NCBI GenBank assembly: GCA_038320345.1
Contig: JBBQED010000002.1
Location: forward strand, 186,001 to 250,000
Source: JBBQED01 sp038320345
Lineage (GTDB): Bacteria; Bacteroidota; Bacteroidia; AKYH767-A; OLB10
Length of the DNA: 64,000 nucleotides
Reading direction: 5' to 3'
Part shown: positions 17,738-25,772 of the stretch, piece after piece
Layout: every line of letters starts with the position of its first letter
Position numbering within the stretch: position 1 is the stretch's first letter
Notes under the pieces: generated by a model
The model's database searches: none
Told to the model about the DNA's origin: nothing
Seen by the model: the letters and a program-made list of their open reading frames with translations, nothing else
Position numbers and translations under genes: made by a program

Positions 17738-17765
17738 TATTTCGGAACTCAGTAATACTCTACTT

Positions 17766-18287
17766 TTAAAACTCCATCGTTTTATGATGTACGATACCGT
17801 ATTTTTCTTTTAGTTTTTTACACTTAGCTACACAGGATTGTGAAGGTGTAATTTCCAGTTTTTTAAAATCCCCAAGAAATTTTTGGTCGAGACAGGAATA
17901 CCATATTTCGAGTAATTTTCTCTGATTACAATATTGAATCGGGATATAAAAATAGAGTTCAATACTACTACTCGGACTCATGGTTTTGGTAGCACGGTAA
18001 CGCTCTGGTAAAAATGGATTATTACTTTTCCCTAGTCTGAGGATAAAAGGCTGAGCAGATGAAGGAAGATCATATTTATAATGATTTATAAAAGGAGGAA
18101 ACTCTGCTTCCTGCGTATGTAAAACTAAGATGCTGTCGCGAGAATTATTTTTGATCGTGATGGAATAGATGGCTGTTGAATCTACAGTTTTCACATAGAC
18201 CTGAGAAATCATAAATTGCTGAGAAAACACTTCGGTAGGAAGCAATGCGATCAGAAAGAAGAAAACACGATAATGCTTACTGTGCAT
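17766..18287 (-). CDS. Small secreted protein, unknown
   Basis: 173 residues from the ATG chosen because it gives a normal signal peptide (HYRVFFFLIALLPTEVFSQ); an ATG at 18329 would add 14 residues in front. The mature part contains ITIKNNSRDSILVLHTQE and SSSIELYFYIP, an Ig-like beta pattern, and four cysteines in the C-terminal half. No family recognised. It lies between the tRNA array and the rplS terminator, so it may be the right neighbour of the insertion site. Confidence 0.65.
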   Translation of the reverse strand: MHSKHYRVFFFLIALLPTEVFSQQFMISQVYVKTVDSTAIYSITIKNNSRDSILVLHTQEAEFPPFINHYKYDLPSSAQPFILRLGKSNNPFLPERYRATKTMSPSSSIELYFYIPIQYCNQRKLLEIWYSCLDQKFLGDFKKLEITPSQSCVAKCKKLKEKYGIVHHKTMEF

Positions 18288-18390
18288 ACAACCTTTTATT
18301 CTATAATAAAGGTAAAAAAAATAATTCAAACCCTAAAGAATATCTTGATCCAATCTTACAATGGTTTGTCTCTTCATAATGGATCAAAAG

Positions 18391-18420
18391 AAAAGGCTGA
18401 CTCGTTTGAGTCAGCCTTTT
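18391..18420 (-). terminator. Rho-independent terminator of rplS
   Basis: AAAAGGCTGACTC, loop AAAC, GAGTCAGCCTTTT on the minus strand; symmetrical, so it could also act on the other strand. Confidence 0.85.
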
Positions 18421-18442
18421 ATATATTGGCAATTGTTCTGTT

Positions 18443-18829
18443 TTAAGATTTAGCCTTTGACGCTTTAGGTGCCTTAGGAGCATTAGAGCGTTTCTCTTCG
18501 ATCCTTGCACTTTTACCCACCATATCGCGTAGATAGAAAATACGCGCACGACGTACTTTACCACGCTTGTTAACATCGATACGGGTAATTTTAGGGCTAT
18601 GAACAGGGAAAATACGTTCAACACCTACTCCACCGGAGATTTTACGAATGGTAAAAGTTTCGTTAACACCGGCTCCACGACGTTGTAATACAACACCCTG
18701 AAACAACTGCTCACGCTCTTTGCTTCCTTCGATAATTTTATAATAAACAGTAATGGTGTCACCGGCTTTGAATTCGGCCCATTGTTTCAGTTCTATGAAC
18801 TGTTGTTCAGCTACTTTAAGTAAGTCCAT
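18443..18829 (-). CDS. rplS: 50S ribosomal protein L19
   Basis: 128 residues, slightly longer than usual because of an alanine/lysine/proline-rich tail after residue 113. Typical L19 blocks are FKAGDTITVYYKIIEG, LFQGVVLQRRGAG, FTIRKISGGVGVERIFPVHSP and RRARIFYLRD. It is a single-gene unit with its own promoter and terminator; trmD, rimM and rpsP, its common neighbours elsewhere, are not here. Confidence 0.97.
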   Translation of the reverse strand: MDLLKVAEQQFIELKQWAEFKAGDTITVYYKIIEGSKEREQLFQGVVLQRRGAGVNETFTIRKISGGVGVERIFPVHSPKITRIDVNKRGKVRRARIFYLRDMVGKSARIEEKRSNAPKAPKASKAKS

Positions 18830-18871
18830 CTTTATGTCAAATATTACCCGTAAAACGGGGCTGCAATATTA
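18830..18871 (-). promoter_or_regulatory. rplS promoter and possible 5' leader hairpin
   Basis: On the minus strand TAATATTG (18871-18864) is a near-consensus -7 box. The short leader begins with CCCGT, loop TTT, ACGGG (18859-18847), so a hairpin sits at the very 5' end of the mRNA. Autoregulatory leaders are known for ribosomal protein genes; that role here is inference. Confidence 0.4.
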
Positions 18872-18968
18872 GCAAAAAATCCCTTCAAAAGCATCTTTTT
18901 TCCGGAGTTTCCAGAAATAATCCCGAGTGAATTGTTGATAACCATGCAAGATTCAGAAAATCAACTAC

Positions 18969-20201
18969 TTATGTAGATGGAATTATCGATTGATTTGTGG
19001 TAATCGGATTAATTTGCTCCTCATAAAAACCTAAAATTTTCTTTCCAATCGCTTTATTATCAAATTCTTCTTCCACAAAAGCTCTGGCATTGGCTCCGAT
19101 CGACTTAACGAGTTCTCTATTTTCGATTAACAGTTTAACTTGTTTGGTAAACTCAGCTGCATCTTGAGCCATCAGGAAATGTTTTCCGTCTACAGCATGT
19201 ATTCCTTCCATTCCTACTGGAGTAGTAACAATAGCTCTGCCCATAGCCATACCTTCAATAATTTTAACTCTCATCCCGCTCCCGGAAAAAAGAGGTACAA
19301 TCATAATGGTTCCTTCATTCATGTACTCCTTTGCATCGGGAATAAATCCTTTCACTTCGATGCGATCACTTTGAAAATTGAAGAATCCTGGAGGCATCTT
19401 TTTACCAGCAAAGCGGAATTTAACATCTGGGTAATCTCGTTCAATTTCAGGCCATACCTGATCTAGAAACCACTTAATTCCTTCTTGATTTGGGATCCAG
19501 TCCATCGCTCCGATATGAAATATAATATCTCCAGGAGGTAATGGTTTCGGATGATATTCACTGGCATCCACTCCTATTGGTGCTACAAAAACGGGAACTT
19601 CCGGACTCTCTTCAAGAATCATTTTTTTGTCTTCAGGAGTTAAAGCAATAATTCCATCTACTCTATTGAGTGCCCAGGTCTCATAACGTTTTAATCGATT
19701 TGCCAGCAGATTAAGATACCATTTGCGCAAAGAATTTGTCGTAATATTTGCGAGTCGTTTCCAAATCAAATGCTCCACATTATGAGTGCGAAGCAATACA
19801 GGCGCATTGCTCAATCTGTTGATCGTATCGAGGTATGGAATCATAAAAAGACTTTCCAGTTGGATAATATCGAACTGTTCAGTTTCAAGAATTTTCATCA
19901 GTGCCTCATCAAAATCACGACGAATAAATCGAATGATATGATAAGATTCTCCAGAAAATAAATTTAATAAGGCGGCAAAAGGTTTTATCCGATTATCGAG
20001 AAAGATTCCTTCGATCTTTGTCATCTTGAGATAATCAGGATCGAGTTTTTCTATCTCAACATACTGTTTGATGGTGTTGAAGGCAAGTACTTTTACAGAG
20101 GCTCCGTTTTCAAATAATGAACGTTCCATATTATACATTGCGATACTACCGCCATCTTGAGGAGGAAATGGAACACGGATACAGAGTTGGAGTACTTTCA
20201 C
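18969..20201 (-). CDS. GT4-type glycosyltransferase
   Basis: 410 residues with a GT-B fold. The N-terminal domain starts KVLQLCIRVPFPPQDGGS, the acceptor-side loop of GT4 enzymes. The C-terminal donor domain contains FHIGAMDWIPNQEGIKWFLD, EVKGFIPD and VPLFSGSGMRVKIIEGMAMG, the EX7E-type sugar-nucleotide motif region, then AIVTTPVGMEGI. The substrate cannot be told. Its start overlaps the stop of the LptF/G permease gene by 4 bases, so the two are co-translated, which suggests a role in LPS, capsule or other glycolipid synthesis. Confidence 0.88.
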   Translation of the reverse strand: MKVLQLCIRVPFPPQDGGSIAMYNMERSLFENGASVKVLAFNTIKQYVEIEKLDPDYLKMTKIEGIFLDNRIKPFAALLNLFSGESYHIIRFIRRDFDEALMKILETEQFDIIQLESLFMIPYLDTINRLSNAPVLLRTHNVEHLIWKRLANITTNSLRKWYLNLLANRLKRYETWALNRVDGIIALTPEDKKMILEESPEVPVFVAPIGVDASEYHPKPLPPGDIIFHIGAMDWIPNQEGIKWFLDQVWPEIERDYPDVKFRFAGKKMPPGFFNFQSDRIEVKGFIPDAKEYMNEGTIMIVPLFSGSGMRVKIIEGMAMGRAIVTTPVGMEGIHAVDGKHFLMAQDAAEFTKQVKLLIENRELVKSIGANARAFVEEEFDNKAIGKKILGFYEEQINPITTNQSIIPST

Positions 20202-21619
20202 TTTTTACGGAATGGTTTTAGGATTTTCTTGAAAAGGTTTTTGTAGACTTCAACATCAAAGATCACCGAGTCATGAGTGGCTTTATAGATCAGAAAAATC
20301 CCTACAGGAAGCAAAAAGAAAGTTGACAACCACATCCCATGAAATGGTGTAAAGATTCCTTCCTTAGCAAACTTTTCACCAGTGATACTTGTGACATGAT
20401 ACAAGAGAAAGAAAATAATAGAAATCACCAGAGGCATTCCTAGTCCACCTTTACGAATAATGGCGCCTAACGGTGCGCCTATGAGAAATAAAATAAAACA
20501 TGCGGATGACAGTGTAAGTTTACGGTGCCATTCCACATCATACTTTGAGATCTGATATCGTCGAGATTCGAAATCTTCCTTGGTTCCATTCATATATGCC
20601 TGCAGCGAACGGGTTTGGTTCATGGCATTTTCAAAACACATTTTATCGGAGAAGGTCGGTAATTGATCCGGAATATTAATGGCTTTACTCTTTGCGTACG
20701 ACGTTTTAAAAGTCAATGAATCACGTAAGAATAGATAGTAAGGTTGCATATTCCTTTTGATATCATTCTTTCGTTGACCATATTGCGTATCGAAACTATC
20801 AACAGCAAGTTTCAGTTGATGCATCGTCATCATTTGATGGCCACCTTTAAACAGCTCTTCATTGGTACGACTCAATTTAAACTGCGACAAATCGAAAACA
20901 ATGCGATATTCTTTGAAACCACTTCTCATCAAGGGGTGAGAATCTATTCCACCTTTACTTCTGTTTTGTTCCTCGTAACTATTCCCATTAAAAAGTGTAA
21001 CGACCAAGTATTTATCACCAGTGGTAGTCTCCATTCTTCCGGATTCTGCTACTACCACTTTCTTATTCCCCATACTTTGTGTATGATCATAAATCATCAC
21101 ATTACGAATGCCTTTTCCATCTTTATCTTTCTTCCCAACCTTAATACTATACCCATCAATTCCACTATAAAAAACTCCTTCCCGAATCGATAAAGAAGGT
21201 TTCTGCTGACGGATATCGTACAAGAGAGAACCCATCTTAAGATTCGTAAAGGGCAAAACATTATTGGAAAATACAAAGGCAAGTCCACTGATGGAAATAG
21301 CCACGATAAACAATGGAATCATTAAACGTTGTAATGATATACCTGCGGCTTTAGCTGCTGTAATCTCGAAATGTTCGGCAAGATTTCCAAAGGTCATAAT
21401 GGAAGACACCAAGATCGCTAGAGGAAGTGCTAATGGAACTAGATTCGCAGAAGTATAAAATAAAAGTTCAGCCAATACAAAACCATCCAATCCTTTTCCG
21501 ATCAGATCATCGATATACTTCCACAGGAATTGCATCAGCAATACGAACTGGGAGATAAAAAAAGTAAGGATAAATGGTCCAACAAAGGAACTCAGAACCA
21601 GTTTATGTAATTTCTTCAA
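20198..21619 (-). CDS. LptF/LptG-family permease (YjgP/YjgQ)
   Basis: Transmembrane subunit of the lipopolysaccharide export ABC transporter. Six membrane segments: three near the N-terminus (FILTFFISQFVLLMQFLW, LVPLALPLAILVSSIMTF, IVAISISGLAFVFSNNVL) and three near the C-terminus, with a periplasmic beta-jellyroll domain between. AAKAAGISLQRLM matches the coupling-helix region. The frame is open to an ATG at 21676, but both a minus-strand -7 box (21652-21645) and the divergent gene's promoter lie inside that extension. The TTG at 21619 (about 473 residues) is therefore preferred. Confidence 0.87.
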   Translation of the reverse strand: MKKLHKLVLSSFVGPFILTFFISQFVLLMQFLWKYIDDLIGKGLDGFVLAELLFYTSANLVPLALPLAILVSSIMTFGNLAEHFEITAAKAAGISLQRLMIPLFIVAISISGLAFVFSNNVLPFTNLKMGSLLYDIRQQKPSLSIREGVFYSGIDGYSIKVGKKDKDGKGIRNVMIYDHTQSMGNKKVVVAESGRMETTTGDKYLVVTLFNGNSYEEQNRSKGGIDSHPLMRSGFKEYRIVFDLSQFKLSRTNEELFKGGHQMMTMHQLKLAVDSFDTQYGQRKNDIKRNMQPYYLFLRDSLTFKTSYAKSKAINIPDQLPTFSDKMCFENAMNQTRSLQAYMNGTKEDFESRRYQISKYDVEWHRKLTLSSACFILFLIGAPLGAIIRKGGLGMPLVISIIFFLLYHVTSITGEKFAKEGIFTPFHGMWLSTFFLLPVGIFLIYKATHDSVIFDVEVYKNLFKKILKPFRKK

Positions 21620-21644
21620 TGAGGATGTCGGCTTTAGAACTTTA

Positions 21645-21663
21645 CAAAAATACCCTAAGTTTG
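21645..21663. promoter_or_regulatory. Two face-to-face -7 boxes in a divergent promoter region
   Basis: Minus strand TATTTTTG at 21652-21645 (for lptF/G) and plus strand TAAGTTTG at 21656-21663 (for the gene at 21690), only 3 bases apart. A TTTA at 21633-21636 could serve as -33 for the plus-strand promoter. Confidence 0.5.
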
Positions 21664-21689
21664 GATACCGATCCACCGAAATACCTGAG

Positions 21690-22310
21690 ATGACAGAAAA
21701 TATACCCGATTCAAGTGAATTTGAGCTCCTCCAAAACTATGATTTCTTCTTGAGAAAGAAATCCCTGAGCGAAAAAGTAATGCTTTTATTGGGCGAATGC
21801 TCAATAGCTATTCAACATTCTCTGAAGGATTTTCCAGAGGTTTTACCTGCTGGAATGATCGATTTAACTCCCAAAATCAGTAAAGGAGAAAATTTGTTAG
21901 CGGCCCCATGGTTCATGCTGGATTATCCTCGCTATTTCAAAGCTGAGGATATTTTCGCAGTACGAACATTGTGTTGGTTCGGACATTACTTTAGTATCAC
22001 CCTTCATTTGTCAGGAGTTTTTGTTGATCGTTACAAAGATCGATTTGCGACTCAACTAGATTTATTTAAAGATGGAGACTACTATATCTGTATTCAGGAA
22101 AATCAATGGGACCATCATTTCGGTTCAGAAAATTATCAGTCCATTGATGCTTACCTCCAAGAAATTGAAGGAAAACAATCCATACCCAACAACAAGGGAT
22201 TTTTGAAGATTAGCAAAAAAATTGCTTTTGAGCAGTGGGAAAATTTACCGGAAATCAGTAGCCAGACAACACAACTCTTTATGAAAGTATTAAACTCAGA
22301 GACTCCCTAA
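21690..22310 (+). CDS. Conserved cytoplasmic protein, unknown
   Basis: 206 residues, no signal peptide or membrane segment. Features include LPAGMIDLTPKISKGENLLAAPWFMLDYPR and a histidine-rich end to the core (ENQWDHHFGSENYQ). It looks like a conserved Bacteroidota protein, but I cannot name a domain. It is divergent from lptF/G, with a shared promoter region, and its last 15 bases overlap the convergent START-like gene. Confidence 0.75.
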   Translation: MTENIPDSSEFELLQNYDFFLRKKSLSEKVMLLLGECSIAIQHSLKDFPEVLPAGMIDLTPKISKGENLLAAPWFMLDYPRYFKAEDIFAVRTLCWFGHYFSITLHLSGVFVDRYKDRFATQLDLFKDGDYYICIQENQWDHHFGSENYQSIDAYLQEIEGKQSIPNNKGFLKISKKIAFEQWENLPEISSQTTQLFMKVLNSETP

Positions 22311-23426
22311 AAGCATTCTCAGCTTCTGTACTTGAGATTCCCAGAGACGAATATTGGTTTCTCTTTCTCCCGGATTCGCAAAATCGGTAATGATTAAAGC
22401 TACATCCGAAGTAATATCGTCTTCTTTAATTTCAAATTGAAAGTAAGTTCCATCGGTATCATCGAGCCATGCAAATCGAACCAATTGCTGATCTTTTATA
22501 GCAACCAACTTCGCAAATGATTCCCCTCCTTCCCAAACGAAAGTGTAAACGTTATCTTTCGTTTTTACTTCATCTGCAAACCATCCAGCAAGTCCACTGG
22601 AATCACTAAGCGTATTGAATAATATTTTTGGAGAAGAGCGAAATTCGAATTCTAACTGATATTTAATTTTAGTGGTGTTAGTAGGTTCCACTAATTTCAA
22701 AGGCGTAGGTGCTGGACGAGGAGTTGGTTTAGGTGCAGGAGCATTAGCTTGAATGCGAGGTCTAACTTTAGAAAGATCCATTGTTTCCTCTAATTCTTTC
22801 ATTGCTTTTGCTGCTTTCTCATGCAAAGGATCCAGCTTATCATCCTTCTTTTTGAGTGCATTTTTATCTGCAACAACAACTGGTTCAGCCTTTGTTTTAG
22901 CAGGAGTTTTAACTGCAGCTTTTCCAGGTGCGGCAGGTTTAACTTCTTTTTGAGGAACGGATTTTACAGGTGTCTTTGCAGCTGGTGTTTTGGAAGGAAT
23001 ATTTTTTATTGGAGGAGCTTTTTCAATTGAAGTCTTTACAGGAACTTCTTTTTTAACAGGAGCATCCTTTCCTTTCACAACAGGCTTTACTGGGGTTTTG
23101 ACCACAGCAGCGATAATCTTCTGCTTGGTTTTAAGCGGAACACTATTTTTTACAGGACTTTTTGAAGAGTTGGCGCCAGGAACTCCAACTTTAGCGGTTG
23201 GTTTTTTGGATGCCTGAGGAAGAGACTTGACTGGCTTTGCTGGAGCTTTTTTAGCTGGAACAGGTGTATTCTTTGCAGCTGGCTTAGCAACAGATTTTGA
23301 AGCAGATTTAGGAGCGGATTTCTTTGGAGCCGGAGCACTTTTCTTGACAGCTGTTTTACTAGCTGAAGAACCAGAACTGGAGGCCTTTTTTACTACTACC
23401 GGGCGCACTTTCTTTTTAGTCGCCAT
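22296..23426 (-). CDS. START-like domain protein with long Lys/Ala/Pro-rich tail
   Basis: 376 residues. About 245 N-terminal residues are nearly all K, A, P, V, S and T (ATKKKVRPVVVKKASSSG at the start, many KTPAK/KPAAK-like motifs), resembling eukaryotic and bacterial histone-H1-like tails. The C-terminal 126 residues form a START/AHSA1-like fold (FEFRSSPKILFNTLSDSSGL, AGWFADEVK, LWESQVQKLRMLLGSL) known as a short stand-alone protein in Bacteroidota. The tail suggests DNA or RNA binding; function is unknown. The ATG at 23426 (MATKKK) is preferred over one at 23438 because a -7 box ends 9 bases before it. Confidence 0.82.
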   Translation of the reverse strand: MATKKKVRPVVVKKASSSGSSASKTAVKKSAPAPKKSAPKSASKSVAKPAAKNTPVPAKKAPAKPVKSLPQASKKPTAKVGVPGANSSKSPVKNSVPLKTKQKIIAAVVKTPVKPVVKGKDAPVKKEVPVKTSIEKAPPIKNIPSKTPAAKTPVKSVPQKEVKPAAPGKAAVKTPAKTKAEPVVVADKNALKKKDDKLDPLHEKAAKAMKELEETMDLSKVRPRIQANAPAPKPTPRPAPTPLKLVEPTNTTKIKYQLEFEFRSSPKILFNTLSDSSGLAGWFADEVKTKDNVYTFVWEGGESFAKLVAIKDQQLVRFAWLDDTDGTYFQFEIKEDDITSDVALIITDFANPGERETNIRLWESQVQKLRMLLGSL

Positions 23427-23435
23427 AAGATCAAA

Positions 23436-23443
23436 CAAATTTA
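23436..23443 (-). promoter_or_regulatory. Bacteroidota -7 box (TAAATTTG) of the START-like gene
   Basis: Exact TAnnTTTG on the minus strand, 9 bases before the ATG at 23426; it implies a leaderless or very short leader and excludes the upstream ATG. Confidence 0.5.
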
Positions 23444-23538
23444 ATAAGGTATAACCGCAAAATATTTTGCAATAATGTCAGGAGCGAAATATAGTTAAAA
23501 TTTAAAACTAGATATCTTGGCAACCAAATTTTAAACAA

Positions 23539-24174
23539 ATGAGGAATGATCAATTTATTAACAAGGATTCTCAAGTCCTTAAATGGCTACCCTGGATCAT
23601 ACTCTTGTTTGCCTATCCAGCGATTCTGGCAGCAAATTATGCCTTGATCTTCCATTTGAAAGCATCCATTATCAGCTGGATAAGTATTCTAATTTGCTGT
23701 AGTGGATTGATAATCAATTTACAATTCCCATCAAAGGCGAATCCAAATCTGACTCTCGAAGGATTAAAAAATAAGTACAGTGCTTATTTCCTGATCTGGA
23801 CAGGGATTTCATGGTATACGCTCAATTTCATATTCATCGTATTGATTATGATGGTATTATCGGTATTTATCGAATCAAGCTATCGAAAAAAAGTAAAATC
23901 GACATTATTTCAAAACGAAATCAAAACAGGAGTCTTTTCTTGGTTAATCTCGCCGGCAAGTTGTTCATTACCCACTTTATCACACCTGAAAACAGTCTTA
24001 AAAAATGATTTTCTAATCTGGATTTGGGTTTCTGCAGCTTATTTATACCTGGATTTAATCAGGCAATATTCAGTTTGGCATGAAATCCAGTTCAGGATAC
24101 TTCCTACTCTACTCTTCGTGATTGCGATCCTCATGGGATTGACCAGAAAAACCCTTAGCCGCAAAAATGACTAG
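23539..24174 (+). CDS. Membrane protein with about six helices, unknown
   Basis: 211 residues with hydrophobic segments WLPWIILLFAYPAILAANYA, SIISWISILICCSGLIINL, YFLIWTGISW, FIFIVLIMMVLSVFI, DFLIWIWVSAAYLYLDLI and LPTLLFVIAILMGL. No motif recognised. It stands alone and its stop overlaps the convergent T9SS cargo gene by 4 bases. Confidence 0.65.
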   Translation: MRNDQFINKDSQVLKWLPWIILLFAYPAILAANYALIFHLKASIISWISILICCSGLIINLQFPSKANPNLTLEGLKNKYSAYFLIWTGISWYTLNFIFIVLIMMVLSVFIESSYRKKVKSTLFQNEIKTGVFSWLISPASCSLPTLSHLKTVLKNDFLIWIWVSAAYLYLDLIRQYSVWHEIQFRILPTLLFVIAILMGLTRKTLSRKND

Positions 24175-25769
24175 TCTTTTATCAACTTCAGTGAAGTGTA
24201 ATTACCATCCAATTCACAATTCACTGCATACATTCCTGGTGCGAGATCAGCTAAATCAATCCTGAAGACATGTCCTCCCTCCCCAATTTTTTTATGACAA
24301 ATTACTTTGATGACTCTTCCTGTTATATCCCGAAGTTCAGCATGAAGAAATCCACTATGTGCGAAATGAATTTCAAGCTGTGTTTCTGAAGATGCAGGAT
24401 TTGGGGTGAGTTGCGCACTAATTTTTTCATTACCCAGTGAGGTAAGCCCTGTGCTACTTTGCTTGTTGATGTACACTTCATAGAGTGTACTTACTGCCCA
24501 AGTAAGTGAAGGATCTATATCTGAAATATTATTCAGAGGACTTTCTATACCGCCCAACAAGAATCCCGCTCTTACCGAGCCTGAAGGCAACAAATTCAGA
24601 TTAATAATTTCATTATTAATTAAAGGAATTGCAGGATCAGGAATAAAGAGCGCATTTGTACCTTGCAAAGAAGGCATTTCGACAGGAAGTTTAATTTCAG
24701 AAACAGCACCATTTGCCCATCGGGTTACTCTGCTGATGGTTTTAACAAATGGAATGAGTGAATCAACAGGATAAGTATTTGTTAAGGTATCGTAAGTATA
24801 CATTGCCATCCCACCAAAAAACACATTATGCATTGCATTAAAGTTAGCATCGTAGATGGGCATCACTCCACTATCATAATGATTCAAGTATTGATTAAAT
24901 ACAGTATCTACTTCATAAGTTCCTGCATGAATATTTACAGGATGGAAATAAGGTAAGTTCATGTTTTCACGAAACACTCCTGAAAAGGCGGTAAGTCCAG
25001 AACTTCCATCAGGAAAAATCTGTGGGATCAAGTTATAATCTCTTCTTCTAAAATTTGCTGTATCAGTAAGAGTTGCATAATTACTCAATGATAAATTTAC
25101 TCCATCATCATTAATTTGAAACATTCTGATCTGATGTGTATATTCCTGAACAAAGAAACCAGTAGTATCCTGTTTATCGTATCGGCCATCAAAGCGATGA
25201 CCAAATACCAAGTAACACGTTGAATCCATCCAAGCAGCATGACCTCCCGCTACTAAAAGATTAGAATCAGTGAGCTGTCGAAAGGAAGGAGAAATATCTC
25301 CTTGATTTATTACAGCATTCACGAGGGAAGAAAGATTTACTGCAGTAAGATTAGGAAAAGTAATAAAGGAATTTAGATTTGTATTATAGCCATATCCTCC
25401 CATGATATAAAGCATACTATCTCTTTGAACAAATTCAAAGGCGCTACTCGAAACATGATCGATAAGCTCCTGTGATAGATTAGAAGTTGTAGTATCCCAT
25501 ACCTGTTGAAAATCTGGATCGATAATATAAATCTGAGAGTTAGCACTGTTAAATGGAAAACCGAATGGAGGTTGAAATCCATGTAATCCATTTAAGCGAC
25601 CTCCAATAATGATCCATTTCCCATCCCATTTTCCAAAAGCAAATGAATGAGCTCCTGGAAGATCCGTGATGGTTGTCGGAACTAAACTTACGTCAAACAG
25701 ATCCTGTGCTTTAGAAGTATGAACCGCAATCAGAAGGCTCAGTGCGAGGATTAGCTTTTTAAAATTCAT
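24171..25769 (-). CDS. Type IX-secreted kelch-like protein with type A sorting domain
   Basis: 532 residues. A signal peptide (LILALSLLIAVHTSKAQ) is followed by kelch-type beta-propeller wording (HSFAFGKWDGKWIIIGGRLN, LYIMGGYGYNT, LLVAGGHAAWMD, FGHRFDGRYD) and a C-terminal sorting domain from about residue 450 (LTPNPASSETQLEIHF, LADLAPGMYAV, SLKLIKD). The CTD marks it for outer-membrane translocation and surface attachment by the type IX machinery. It lies 3 bases downstream of the GSDH-type gene, so both are one operon. What it binds is unknown. Confidence 0.83.
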   Translation of the reverse strand: MNFKKLILALSLLIAVHTSKAQDLFDVSLVPTTITDLPGAHSFAFGKWDGKWIIIGGRLNGLHGFQPPFGFPFNSANSQIYIIDPDFQQVWDTTTSNLSQELIDHVSSSAFEFVQRDSMLYIMGGYGYNTNLNSFITFPNLTAVNLSSLVNAVINQGDISPSFRQLTDSNLLVAGGHAAWMDSTCYLVFGHRFDGRYDKQDTTGFFVQEYTHQIRMFQINDDGVNLSLSNYATLTDTANFRRRDYNLIPQIFPDGSSGLTAFSGVFRENMNLPYFHPVNIHAGTYEVDTVFNQYLNHYDSGVMPIYDANFNAMHNVFFGGMAMYTYDTLTNTYPVDSLIPFVKTISRVTRWANGAVSEIKLPVEMPSLQGTNALFIPDPAIPLINNEIINLNLLPSGSVRAGFLLGGIESPLNNISDIDPSLTWAVSTLYEVYINKQSSTGLTSLGNEKISAQLTPNPASSETQLEIHFAHSGFLHAELRDITGRVIKVICHKKIGEGGHVFRIDLADLAPGMYAVNCELDGNYTSLKLIKD

Positions 25770-25772
25770 ACT

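Noticed and set aside
22753..23454. Several open frames antisense to the START-like gene
   Set aside because: They mirror the lysine/alanine/proline-rich coding sequence, which has few stops on the other strand; no start signal or protein-like pattern of their own.
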